NCBI RefSeq assembly: GCF_003610255.1
Contig: NZ_RAPS01000001.1
Coordinates: 7,405,001 to 7,469,000 of the forward strand
Source: Streptomyces sp. TLI_171
GTDB taxonomy: Bacteria > Actinomycetota > Actinomycetes > Streptomycetales > Streptomycetaceae
Direction: 5' to 3'
DNA: 64,000 nucleotides
Shown here one piece after another: positions 43,295 through 51,579 of the stretch (the stretch's first letter is position 1; each line of letters begins with the position of its first letter). Under the pieces are notes generated by a model. It saw only the letters and a list, made by a program, of their open reading frames with translations. It was not told the origin of the DNA and did not search any database. Made by a program: the position numbers and the translations under genes.

Positions 43295-44281
43295 TCAGTT
43301 CGAGGGGCTGGGGCGGGCCCGCCAGAGCGACACCGCGCTGAACACGCACATGGCGGCGATCACCGAGGCGGAGACCAGGAACGCGGGCGAGGTGGGGGAC
43401 CCGGCGCTGGCGCCCGCGATCACGTACGCGGCCGTGGTCGGCACCACGCCGAGCACCGTCCCCGCCAGGTAGGGCCAGAACCGGACACCCGAGAAGGCAC
43501 ACGCGAAGTTGCCCGCCTGGAACGGTGCCCCCGGAAACAGCCGGACCAGCAGCACGCTGCGGAAACCCTGCTCGGACAGCCTCCGGTCGATCTCCGTCAG
43601 CACCTTGCCGCGCACCAGCGGGCGCAGCGCCTCACGCCCCAGCGACCGGCCGAGGCCGAACGCGACCACCGCGCCGACCGCCGACCCCGCGACCGCCAGC
43701 GGCACCCCCCACAACGAACCGAACAGCAGGCCGATCCCCGCGTTGAGCGCCGGCCGGGGCAGGAACGCCACCGTTCCGAACGCGTACGCCGCCAGGGCGA
43801 TCGGCATCCGCCACGGACCGGACGCGGCGGACAGCACGGCCGTCGGATCCCAGAGGAGGAGCGAGGCTGCGGCGGCGGCGAGCACCGCCACCAGGGCGCC
43901 GAGGCGCAGCAGTGCGCGGCGGTGGCCGGGCCCGGAGTGCTCGGCGGTGGAGGGGCGGGCGTCAGGGTGCGGGGCGTTCGGGTGCTGGTCGGCGGCGTGC
44001 GGGCCCGCGGGTTCGGTGGGACCGGTGGGCTCGGCGGGGCCAGGCGGGTCGGCGAGAAGGGGCGCTTCGGCGGGTTCGGGGGCTTCGGCGGGTTCGGCGG
44101 GGCCAGGCGGGTCGGCGAGAAGGTGCGCTTCGGCGGGTTCGGGGGCTTCGGCGGGTTCGGGGGCTTCGGTGGGGCCGGGGGATTCGGTGGGGCCGGGGGC
44201 TTCGGTGGGGCCCGGGAGGTTGGGGGCTTGGGTGCGGCCGGTGGGATCGGAGGGACCGGCGGTCGGGTGCGGGGCGGACAC
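43295..44281 (-). CDS. VTT-domain (TVP38/TMEM64, DedA-like) membrane protein with repetitive N-terminus
   Basis: A 328-residue protein. Residues 1-115 are a Pro/Glu/Ala low-complexity tail containing 21-residue repeats (LLADPPGPAEPAEAPEPAEA). From about 120 on comes a typical VTT membrane domain (AFLPRPALNAGIGLLFGSLW, GRSLGREALRPLVRGK, LVRLFPGAPFQAGNFACAF). Such proteins may act as lipid scramblases or transporters. The long repetitive cytoplasmic tail is unusual; a start nearer the membrane domain is conceivable, but the codon pattern is consistent throughout. Confidence 0.78.
   Translation of the reverse strand: MSAPHPTAGPSDPTGRTQAPNLPGPTEAPGPTESPGPTEAPEPAEAPEPAEAHLLADPPGPAEPAEAPEPAEAPLLADPPGPAEPTGPTEPAGPHAADQHPNAPHPDARPSTAEHSGPGHRRALLRLGALVAVLAAAAASLLLWDPTAVLSAASGPWRMPIALAAYAFGTVAFLPRPALNAGIGLLFGSLWGVPLAVAGSAVGAVVAFGLGRSLGREALRPLVRGKVLTEIDRRLSEQGFRSVLLVRLFPGAPFQAGNFACAFSGVRFWPYLAGTVLGVVPTTAAYVIAGASAGSPTSPAFLVSASVIAAMCVFSAVSLWRARPSPSN
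44040..44165. repeat. 63-bp coding tandem repeat, two units
   Basis: The 25-base stretch beginning at 44040 (CCAGGCGGGTCGGCGAGAAG) recurs at 44103, giving a 63-bp period (21 codons) with few differences, inside the VTT-protein gene. Shorter sub-repeats of GGCGGGTTCGGGGGCTTC type continue to about 44215. Confidence 0.75.
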
Positions 44282-44330
44282 CCGGGGAGCTTAACCGGCG
44301 GTGGCTGTGGGGTCGGCGGCGGTGGGTGGC

Positions 44331-45233
44331 TCAGGGCGCGGAGGGGCGGAGGCGCTTGAGGAGGGCGATGTCGGCGGCGTGCCGGGCACCCTCGACGCGG
44401 GCCGGGTCGTGGCGGCCGTCCGGGGTCTCGATGATCAGCGGGACGCCTGCGGTGGCCGGGTGTGCGAGCAGGGCCTTGAACGCGGGTGTGCCGATGTGGC
44501 CTGCGCCGATGTTCTCGTGGCGGTCCTTGCGGGCTCCCGCGACGTCCTGCGAGTCGTTGGCGTGGATGAGCCGCAGCCGGTCCGGGCCGACCGCCGCGTG
44601 CAGGGCGTCGAACAGTTCTGCCACCCCGGCCGGTGCGGCCAGGTCGTGGCCGGCCGCGAAGGCGTGACAGGTGTCCAGGCAGACGCCTACCAGCGGGTGG
44701 CGGTCGAGCGCGTCCAGGTAGGCGGCGAGGTCTTCCATCCGGGCGCAGAGCGAGCTGCCCTGACCCGCCGTCGGTTCCAGGAGCAGCCACGGGGCGGCCG
44801 CGCCGTACCGGTCCAGGCCGTCGAGGATCGGCAGGACCTGCTCCCGCACCTGGGCCAGCGCGTCCGCCCGGGTGCCGCAGAGCGCGGACCCGGTGTGCAC
44901 CACCGTGCCCAGTGCTCCGATCGCCGCCGAGCGGTGGAGTGAGTGCGACAGCGACTCCCCGGAGCGCTCCACCGTGGCGGCCGAGTCGGAGCCGAAGTTG
45001 ATCAGGTAGGGCGCGTGCACGTACGCCGGGATGCCGCGCTCGACGCAGGCGGTCCGGAACGCCAGGTCGTGTGCCGGATTCCCGGCCGGAGTCGCCCACC
45101 CGCGCGGGTTGGCGACGAACACCTGCACCACCTCCGCGCCGACCTTGTCCGCGTAGGCCAGCCCCGTACCCGCGAGGCCCTTGCCGGCGACGGGGACGTG
45201 GGCGCCGATCGGGTTGCGCGGGGCGGAATCCAT
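44331..45233 (-). CDS. nfo: Endonuclease IV (apurinic/apyrimidinic endonuclease)
   Basis: A 300-residue AP-endonuclease of the xylose-isomerase-like barrel type, for base excision repair. Family metal ligands are all visible: VHAPYLINFGS, VVHTGSA, LLLEPTAGQGSSL, CLDTCHAFAAGHD, LIHANDSQDVAG with RHENIGAGHIG, and IIETPDGR. The start at 45233 (MDSAPRNPIGAHV) begins the conserved part; an ATG at 45245 would add four residues. Length is normal for the family. Confidence 0.92.
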   Translation of the reverse strand: MDSAPRNPIGAHVPVAGKGLAGTGLAYADKVGAEVVQVFVANPRGWATPAGNPAHDLAFRTACVERGIPAYVHAPYLINFGSDSAATVERSGESLSHSLHRSAAIGALGTVVHTGSALCGTRADALAQVREQVLPILDGLDRYGAAAPWLLLEPTAGQGSSLCARMEDLAAYLDALDRHPLVGVCLDTCHAFAAGHDLAAPAGVAELFDALHAAVGPDRLRLIHANDSQDVAGARKDRHENIGAGHIGTPAFKALLAHPATAGVPLIIETPDGRHDPARVEGARHAADIALLKRLRPSAP

Positions 45234-45400
45234 GCCCGGAAGCATCGCACGGCAGGATGGAACCGCAGTTCGGCGGGGTGGTGCACGGTCGCCGGCCACC
45301 TGGCCGCTGTGGGTCGCTCGGCGACGTATGCGGCCTCGTGGTCTCGTGGGATCGCGGTCTCGCGGTCTCGCGGTTTCCGGCTGGATGAGGTGGAGGACGG

Positions 45401-46044
45401 ATGGGCGAGTCACTGGCACGGTCCCAGCGCGAGCACTGGGAACGGACGTACGCCGCCAACCCGGCATGTACGGTGAGCAGCCGTCCGAGGCCGCCGGGTA
45501 CGCCGTGGGGGTCTTCCGGCCCGGCGGGAGAGTGTTGGAACTCGGCGCGGGTCACGGCCGCGACGCGCTCCACTTCGCCCGGTGCGGCTTCGACGTGACC
45601 GCCGCCGACTTCAGCCCCGTCGGCCTGGAGCAACTCTCGGCCCGGGCCTCCGCCGAGGGTCTGGCGGTGGCCACGCTGGTGCAGGACGTCCGCGAGCCGC
45701 TGCGCCTGCCGGACGGGTCGGTCGATTCGGTGTACGCGCACATGCTGTTCTGCATGGCGCTGTCGACGGCCGAGTTGGTGGCGTTGCTCGGTGAGGTCCG
45801 GCGGGTGCTGCGCCCCGACGGCGCCTTGGTGTACACCGTGCGGCACGTCGGTGACGCGCACTACGAGGCCGGGACCGGACACGGCGACAACATCTGGGAG
45901 CACGGCGGCTTCGCGGTGCACTTCTTCTCTCGCGAGCTGGTCGAGCGGCTCGCGGAAGGCTGGACCGAACCGCAGGTCCAGTCCTTCGAGGAGGGGGGAC
46001 TGCCGCGTCGACTGTGGCGGGTGACCCAGCGCCGGGTTGATTGA
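45401..46044 (+). pseudogene. SAM-dependent methyltransferase with a one-base frameshift
   Basis: The start MGESLARSQREHWERTYAAN is in one frame and the rest (GMYGEQPSEAAGYAVGVF, then motif I LELGAGHGRDALHFA, ending RVTQRRVD) in another. At about 45461 the text AACCCGGCATG would restore a single frame with one more G (AAC CCG GGC ATG). The intact protein would be a class I methyltransferase of about 214 residues. Either a recent inactivation or a sequencing slip in a G run; an internal ATG at 45466 might still yield a shortened protein. Confidence 0.8.
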
Positions 46045-46146
46045 CGGATCGGACTGACGGATCGGATCGGATCTGAGTCGGGACCGGAGTGGGTGGGGCT
46101 TCACGGCGGGGGCTTGACCGGGTCGGCTGTCTCTCGGAACGCGCGC

Positions 46147-46180
46147 AGGGGCGCGGGAGGAGGTGTTCTCCCGCGCCCCT
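46147..46180. terminator. 13-bp hairpin between convergent genes
   Basis: AGGGGCGCGGGAG (46147-46159) pairs exactly with 46168-46180 around an 8-base loop. It lies between the methyltransferase and MFS stops, so it can serve both. The outer bases continue pairing with one bulge. Confidence 0.8.
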
Positions 46181-46225
46181 TGTGCGCGTCCGGACTCCGC
46201 GCTCGTGCCGCCGCGGCGGCATCGG

Positions 46226-47419
46226 TCAGTGTGTGGGTTCCAGGGAACCGGACGCGACCGGGACGTCCACCGTCTTGCGGTGGCGCATCGCCACGGCCGA
46301 GGGGATCAGTGCGGCCGTCAGCAGGGTGACCACGATGAAGGAGATCGTCAGCGAGCTCGCCTGGGCGATGCCGCCGACGACCGCCGGGGCGACCAGGCCC
46401 GAGGTGTAGGTGATGGTGGCCACGCCGGCGATCGACTGGCTCGGGTTGGTGCCCGCCCGGCCGGCGGCCGCGAAGGCGAGCGGCACCACCACGGCGATGC
46501 CGACGCCGATCAGGGCGAAGCCGGGGATGGCCACGTACGGGCTGCTGGCGAACACCACCAGCAGGCCGCCGGCCGTGGCGACCAGCCCGCTCAGTCGGAC
46601 CGCGCGCACCGGACCGAGCCGGCGGACCACCGCGTCACCCGCCAGCCGGGCGGCGGCCATCGTGGCGGCGAAGGCGGTGAAGCATGCGGCGGCGGTGGAG
46701 GCGGAGGCTCCCGTGATGTCGCGCAGGTAGACGCCGCTCCAGTCCATCGAGGCGCCCTCGGCGAACACCGCGCAGAACCCGACCAGGCCGATCACCAGCG
46801 CTTCCTTGGGCGGCAGCGCGAACCGCGGCGGGGCCTCCTCGCCGGCGGTCGGCCGGACGTCCAGCACACCGCGGGTGACCACCTGGGCCAGCGCCACCAG
46901 TACGGCGGCGGTCACCGCGTACTGCACCCGGGCGTCCACCTGCTGATGGGCCGCCAGCACGCCGAACGCGGAGGCGACCAGACCACCGACGCTCCACATG
47001 CCGTGCAGGCCCGACATGATCGACCGGCCGAGTCGCTCCTCGACCTCGACGCCCTGGGCGTTCATCGCCACGTCCGACATACCGGCCGTCGCGCCGTAGA
47101 GGAACAGCGAGAGGCAGAGCGTCACCAGGTTCGGCGCGAGCGCCGGCAGTGCCAGCGACAGGCACCAGAGCGTCAGCAGGCCCTGGAGCGCCGCGCGGGC
47201 ACCGAAGCGGTGCACGATCCGGCCGGCCAGCGGCATCGCCACGGAGGCGCCGACCGCCGGGAACACCAGCGCGACACCGAGCTGACCAGCACTCAGATCG
47301 AGATGGTCCTTGATCCACGGGATGCGCGTGACGAACGTGCCGGTGACGGCACCGTGGACGGCGAAGACCAGCGCCACGCTCACCCTTGCGCGCTGGACGT
47401 CCTTCAGAGTCTCGCCCAT
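46226..47419 (-). CDS. MFS transporter, 12-helix type
   Basis: A 397-residue MFS protein beginning MGETLKDVQRARVSVALVF. It shows 12 hydrophobic helices and motif-A-like MPLAGRIVHRFGARAALQ. It resembles the FucP/YbjJ-like group, whose substrates (sugars or small organics) are unsettled. It diverges from a ROK regulator gene, which often controls such sugar transporters, across an 84-bp gap containing an inverted repeat. Confidence 0.88.
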   Translation of the reverse strand: MGETLKDVQRARVSVALVFAVHGAVTGTFVTRIPWIKDHLDLSAGQLGVALVFPAVGASVAMPLAGRIVHRFGARAALQGLLTLWCLSLALPALAPNLVTLCLSLFLYGATAGMSDVAMNAQGVEVEERLGRSIMSGLHGMWSVGGLVASAFGVLAAHQQVDARVQYAVTAAVLVALAQVVTRGVLDVRPTAGEEAPPRFALPPKEALVIGLVGFCAVFAEGASMDWSGVYLRDITGASASTAAACFTAFAATMAAARLAGDAVVRRLGPVRAVRLSGLVATAGGLLVVFASSPYVAIPGFALIGVGIAVVVPLAFAAAGRAGTNPSQSIAGVATITYTSGLVAPAVVGGIAQASSLTISFIVVTLLTAALIPSAVAMRHRKTVDVPVASGSLEPTH

Positions 47420-47456
47420 GCTGGGCTCCCCCTTGGGTCGGTCGGATGGCAATAAA

Positions 47457-47479
47457 CTATCAGGGACCCTGCCTGATAG
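47457..47479. promoter_or_regulatory. Inverted repeat in the MFS/ROK divergent promoter
   Basis: CTATCAGG (47457-47464) and CCTGATAG (47472-47479) are exact inverted copies separated by 7 bases, set in an AT-richer patch (AATAAA before, AAAC after). The centre is 25-50 bases from each start codon, ideal for a ROK repressor controlling both genes. Confidence 0.72.
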
Positions 47480-47503
47480 AAACCTCTGGAAGGATGCAGG
47501 CTC

Positions 47504-48874
47504 ATGACGACCGCTCGTACCGCGACGCCGAGCACCGCCCGGGCCATCAACGACCGGCTTGCCCTCGACCTGCTGCTCGAACGGGGCCCGCTCACCGCAT
47601 CCGACCTGCGCGCGCTGACCGGGCTCTCCCGACCCACCGTCGCCGACCTGCTCGAACGACTCCAGCGCGGCGGCCTGGTCGCTCACGCCGGAGAGAGCGC
47701 CGCGCTGCGCCGCGGCCCGAACGCGCGCCTGTACGGACTGGTCGCCGACCGGGCCCACCTCGCCGGCATCGACGTCCGCTCCACCGGCGTCAGCCTGGTG
47801 GTCGCCGACCTGACCGGCCGAACTCTCGGCACGGCCACCATCGCCGCCACCGACCCCGATGCCGCCGGTGTGGGCGGTGTGGGCGGTGTGGGCGGCGTGG
47901 GTGGTGCGGACGGTTCGACCGGTGCGGGTGGTGCGGGCGGGGTGGATGGTGCGGGCGGTGCGGGAGCGGGTTCGAGTGCGGGCTCGAGTGCGGGCTCGAG
48001 TGCGGGTTCGGGCGTGGCGGAGGGCGAGGGCGCTGCTGACGGTGTGTCGGACGGTGACCGGCTCGTCGAACGGACCGTCGAGGCGCTGCTCGCCACCGCT
48101 GCGGAGGTCGGGGCCCGCGAACTGCACACCGTCGCGGTCGGCGTGCCCGGGCTGGTCGACCCTGCGACCGGGGCGCTCAACAACTCCGGAAAGCTCCCCG
48201 AGTGGCATTCCAAGCTGCTCGCCGCCCTTCGCTCCCGCCCCGGGACCGAGGTGATCCTGGAGAACGAAGTCAACCTCGCGGGCATCGCCGAGCATCGGAT
48301 CGGCGCGGCGCGCGGCCGACAGGACTTCGCCCTGATCTGGCTCGGGCACGGCACCGGTGCCTCCGTGGTGCTGGACGGCCGGCTGCGCCGCGGTGCCTCG
48401 GGCGGTACCGGCGAGATCGGCTTCCTGCCCGTGCCCGGCACCGTCGGCCTGCCCGGTGCCACCCAGTGCGACGGCGGCTTCCACTCCCTGGTGTCGAGCG
48501 TGGCCGTCTGCGCGCTCGCGGCGCGACACGGCCTGACGGCCGCCCCCGGTGGGCTGGCGCCCGCAGCCGCCGCCGTGGTGCGACTGGCGGTGGAGACCGG
48601 GGCGGAGGCCTTCCTGGAGGAGCTCGCCGCCCGCATCGCCGTCGGCGTTTCCGCGATCTGCGTCGTGCTGGATCCCGGGTGCGTGGTGCTGGGCGGTGAG
48701 ACCGGCCAGGCCGGTGGCCCCGACCTCGCTGCGAGGGTGGAGCGCCACCTCGCCGGCCTGTCGCCGCTCGCCACGGAGGTGCGCGCGGGCACGGCGGGCG
48801 GCAGTGCCGTTCTGGCCGGGGCGGTGCTGACCGCGGGCGATGCGGCGCGACGCGAGGTGTTCGGCGGCGAGTGA
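47504..48874 (+). CDS. ROK-family transcriptional regulator with Gly/Ser insert
   Basis: A 456-residue regulator: N-terminal winged helix-turn-helix (LTASDLRALTGLSRPTVADL) and a C-terminal ROK sugar-kinase-like domain (IWLGHGTGASVVLDGRLRRG). Between them, about residues 120-170 are Gly/Ala/Ser/Val repeats encoded by 9- and 12-bp tandem units, atypical for the family. The ROK zinc motif (CxCGxxGCxE) is not evident; the corresponding place reads TQCDGGFHSL. The ligand is presumably a sugar handled by the divergent MFS transporter. Confidence 0.88.
   Translation: MTTARTATPSTARAINDRLALDLLLERGPLTASDLRALTGLSRPTVADLLERLQRGGLVAHAGESAALRRGPNARLYGLVADRAHLAGIDVRSTGVSLVVADLTGRTLGTATIAATDPDAAGVGGVGGVGGVGGADGSTGAGGAGGVDGAGGAGAGSSAGSSAGSSAGSGVAEGEGAADGVSDGDRLVERTVEALLATAAEVGARELHTVAVGVPGLVDPATGALNNSGKLPEWHSKLLAALRSRPGTEVILENEVNLAGIAEHRIGAARGRQDFALIWLGHGTGASVVLDGRLRRGASGGTGEIGFLPVPGTVGLPGATQCDGGFHSLVSSVAVCALAARHGLTAAPGGLAPAAAAVVRLAVETGAEAFLEELAARIAVGVSAICVVLDPGCVVLGGETGQAGGPDLAARVERHLAGLSPLATEVRAGTAGGSAVLAGAVLTAGDAARREVFGGE
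47867..48010. repeat. Coding minisatellites in the ROK gene
   Basis: A 9-bp unit GGTGTGGGC is repeated about four times near 47874-47905 (Val-Gly-Gly). A 12-bp unit CTCGAGTGCGGG is repeated near 47970-48007 (Ser-Ser-Ala-Gly). Both keep the reading frame, so copy number can vary without inactivating the gene. Confidence 0.7.
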
Positions 48875-49156
48875 GGCGGCCGGGTGGGGGCGCCGTTGAG
48901 CTGAGATGGGCTGGGGTGCGGTGAGCTGAGTAGCGTTGCGGTCTCTCGGCAGCGGCGGTGTGTGCTGCGACTGCGTGTGGTGGTGCGGTGCGTGGTGGTG
49001 TCCTGTGTGGCCCGCACCTGGCCGGGGTGCGGGGTGCGGAGTGCGGGGGTGTGCCAGTCCGGGCGGCGTCGGTGGGGTGTGCGTCGGGTGAGTGATCGGT
49101 ACGGCAGGATGGCGGGGTCTGCCCGTCCTTTCTCGAGCTGCCCGGGAGCTGCACCG

Positions 49157-49570
49157 ATGGCCACGTCCGACCGGCCTGTCCACCCGTACCGCATTGGCGA
49201 GGCGGCTTCGATGCTGGGCGTGAGCGCCGACACCATGCGGCGGTGGGTGGACGCCGGGCGACTGGAGGCGATGCGCGACGAGCACGGCCACCGGATCATC
49301 GCCGGCGCAGAACTCGCCTCGTTCGCACGTGAGTTGGCCCGGCCGGAGAACGGTGAGGTGGAGGGGCGATCGTCCGCCAGGAACCGGTTCCCCGGCATCG
49401 TGACCGCTGTGGTGCTGGGTGACGTGGCCGCGCAGGTGGAGATCCAGGCCGGTCCGTTCCGGGTGGTCTCGCTGATCAGCCGGGACTCGGCGGAGGAACT
49501 CGGCCTGGTCCCGGGCGCACCCGCCACCGCGGTGATCAAGTCGACCAATGTCGTGATCGAGCGGCGCTGA
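49157..49570 (+). CDS. Helix-turn-helix / TOBE (molybdopterin-type) domain protein
   Basis: A 137-residue two-domain protein. A MerR/excisionase-like helix-turn-helix (YRIGEAASMLGVSADTMRRW) comes first, then a Mop/TOBE domain of about 65 residues (RNRFPGIVTAVVLGDVAAQV ... STNVVIERR) that in relatives binds molybdate or tungstate. It is likely a molybdate-responsive regulator, similar to small ModE-like proteins. GGGAG precedes the ATG. No mod transport genes are adjacent. The preceding 282-bp gap (48875-49156) holds nothing I recognise. Confidence 0.87.
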   Translation: MATSDRPVHPYRIGEAASMLGVSADTMRRWVDAGRLEAMRDEHGHRIIAGAELASFARELARPENGEVEGRSSARNRFPGIVTAVVLGDVAAQVEIQAGPFRVVSLISRDSAEELGLVPGAPATAVIKSTNVVIERR

Positions 49571-49687
49571 CGGATCGTCCGGCGGCCACCGGACGACCAG
49601 CGGTGGGTGGGCGGCCGCCGGTCGACCATGCCGTGACTGGGCCGGTGGCTGGGGGCGAGGTCGGGCCGGCGGGGCAGGAATGGTGTC

Positions 49688-49849
49688 CGGTTTCGCGGGG
49701 AGGAGCGATACAAGCGCCGCAAGGAGGTCGAGCGCACCCTCAGCCGACTCAAGCGCTTCCGCGCCGTGGCTACGCGCCAGGACGAGTGCGCCCACGTCGT
49801 CCACGGCACTGTCACCGTGGCCTCCCGTTGCCTGTGGGTCAGCCCGTGA
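49688..49849 (+). pseudogene. 3' remnant of an IS5-type transposase
   Basis: The frame reads YKRRKEVERTLSRLKRFRAV followed by ATRQDECAH and VHGTVTVASRCLWVSP and a stop. This is the C-terminal Y-(2)-R-(3)-E-(6)-K block of DDE transposases of the IS5 group. The catalytic N-terminal part is absent and I see no inverted ends, so the element is dead. Flanks 49571-49687 and 49850-49900 carry nothing else. Confidence 0.65.
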
Positions 49850-49900
49850 TCGGGGCGGATAAAACGGTGGCTTACTGATTCGCTTCCCTGCCACGATCCG

Positions 49901-50427
49901 GTGGTGACCACGGTGTTCCTGATGGTCGGCCTGCCAGGGGCCGGAAAGACCACACGGGCTCGGCAGCTCGCCGCAGAGCAGGGCGCGCTGCGTCTGACGC
50001 CCGACGACTGGATGATTCCCCTGTTCGGCGAGGCGGCGGCGGACGGGAAGCGCGATGTGCTGGAGGGGCGCATGCTCTGGCTCGCCCTGGAGGCGGCCAG
50101 ACTCGGCACCAAGTGGTTGTGGACTACGGCTGCTGGTCACGGGACGAACGGTCCGCGATCCGCTGGCTGGTGCAGGCCGAGGGGGCGTGCTTCCGCATGG
50201 TCTACCTGCCGGTGGACGAGGAGACCCAGCGCACCCGTATCGCCCACCGCTGGGCGACCGCCCCCGAGGAGACGTTGCCGATGTCCGAGGCCGACATCCT
50301 GCACGGGCGCGCGCACTTTGAGGAGCCCGACGCGGCGGAGCTGGAGGGCCGCAGGGGCGCCGGCCCGCCGCCCGGGTGGGTCGACTGGCTGGAGTGGGCC
50401 GCCGACCGGTGGCCGTCGTTCGCGTGA
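49901..50427 (+). pseudogene. P-loop (AAA_33-type) kinase with a one-base frameshift
   Basis: Frame one gives MVTTVFLMVGLPGAGKTTRA (Walker A) through EAARLGTK. Frame two takes over with VVVDYGCWSRDERSAIRWLV through ATAPEETLPMSEADILHGRA to WPSFA. The switch is at 50112/50113, where GGCACCAA-GTG needs one more base (for example AAC GTG) to stay in frame. The repaired protein would be about 175 residues, a predicted small-molecule or RNA kinase. Either recent inactivation or a sequence error. Confidence 0.8.
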
Positions 50428-50631
50428 CTGCTGCGGTCCACGACAACTCAGCCGTACCGGCCGTGCCCGGACCAGCCCGAGATGATGCGCCGGACAGACC
50501 CTAGCGGGCGGGATTCGGCGGCCCGGACGTGGCCCGGATTCCACGCCGCCTAGGATGCGAAGTTCTGCGGCCGACTGGTAGCGGGACGGCCCGGGCAGTG
50601 AGTTGACCGACCGTGCGAGAGGACGATTCCG

Positions 50632-51333
50632 TTGAAGAGCCGCGTGCGCGCCGTCGCCCACCGGGGTGACCCGTACCTGCACCGCGAGAACACCCTGCCG
50701 GCGGTCAGTGCGGCCCTTGCGGCCGGGGCCGACGCCGTGGAGGTCGACGTCCAACTCACCCGGGACGGCGTGCCCGTACTGCTCCACGACCGCACGCTGG
50801 AACGCCTCTGGAACGACCCGCGTCCGATCGACCGGGTGACGCTCGATCAACTCGAGGATGTCGCCACCGCTGGCCTGCGGATCCCCACGCTGGCCGAGAC
50901 GCTCAAGACGCTGCAAGGTACCGAGGCCGGACAGCTGCTGATCGACTTGGACGAGGCGGGCCCGGCCGCGGCGGCCTGGCGAACCGCCAACGACCTTGGG
51001 ATGGCAGATCGTGTCGCGTTCTGCGGGCCGGTAGCAGCCATGCTCGCGGTGCGAGAGCTCGCGCCCGAGACGCAGATCTCGCTGACCTGGAACAGGCTGC
51101 AGTTGCCGAAGCTGCGGCTGCTGGAGGAATTGCGGCCCTCCTACCTCAACCCGCCGTTCGGGCTGGTGGACGAACGGCTGGTGGCGACCGTGCACGATGC
51201 TGGCATGGGTCTGGCCACCTGGACCGTCGACCTCCGTCGGACCATGCGCAAGATGCTCGCACTCGGCGTCGACTCGCTGACCTCCAACCGGATCGGTCTG
51301 CTGCGGCGGACGATCGACCAGGCGATCGGCTGA
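50632..51333 (+). CDS. Glycerophosphodiester phosphodiesterase
   Basis: A 233-residue GDPD-family barrel. The catalytic pattern is complete: VAHRGDPYLHRENTLPA (catalytic His and Arg, metal-binding Glu), EVDVQLTRDGVPVLLHD (Glu, Asp and second His). It hydrolyses glycerophosphodiesters to glycerol-3-phosphate and an alcohol. The apparent start is a TTG at 50632 preceded by GAGAGGA, which is rare but fits the family length. No signal peptide, so cytoplasmic. Confidence 0.9.
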   Translation: MKSRVRAVAHRGDPYLHRENTLPAVSAALAAGADAVEVDVQLTRDGVPVLLHDRTLERLWNDPRPIDRVTLDQLEDVATAGLRIPTLAETLKTLQGTEAGQLLIDLDEAGPAAAAWRTANDLGMADRVAFCGPVAAMLAVRELAPETQISLTWNRLQLPKLRLLEELRPSYLNPPFGLVDERLVATVHDAGMGLATWTVDLRRTMRKMLALGVDSLTSNRIGLLRRTIDQAIG

Positions 51334-51579
51334 CTGACGGCAGGCGCCGGGGTGGTGGCCCGCTGGCCCGCCCGCGGAGCGGTGCGCTGTTTGCTGCAGC
51401 AGGAAACTGACGGTGGATCGAGTCATGGCGTCTCCGTTCGTCGAGTGCGGCTGCCGAGCGGCGGGCGGTGTGAGCGTGGAGTGGGCATCGGAGGCGGCAC
51501 GCCACGCCGTCCGACGTCTCCGGCCACATGACCGTTATGTGCTGAAATAAGACGATCATGACGGTGCGGCGGCGCGGAG

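Noticed and set aside
47867..48010. Regular short repeats suggesting a CRISPR array
   Set aside because: Units are 9 and 12 bp without unique spacers and they preserve the reading frame, so they are coding minisatellites.
47420..50446. Upstream extension of the minus-strand MFS frame to 50446
   Set aside because: The extension is low-complexity and covers the ROK and TOBE genes. The protein clearly starts at 47419 (MGETLKDVQ).
51388..51407. TGCTGCAGCA palindrome before the AI-2E gene as an operator
   Set aside because: The palindromic core is only 10 bp of a common composition, about 180 bp from the next start, with no regulator nearby.
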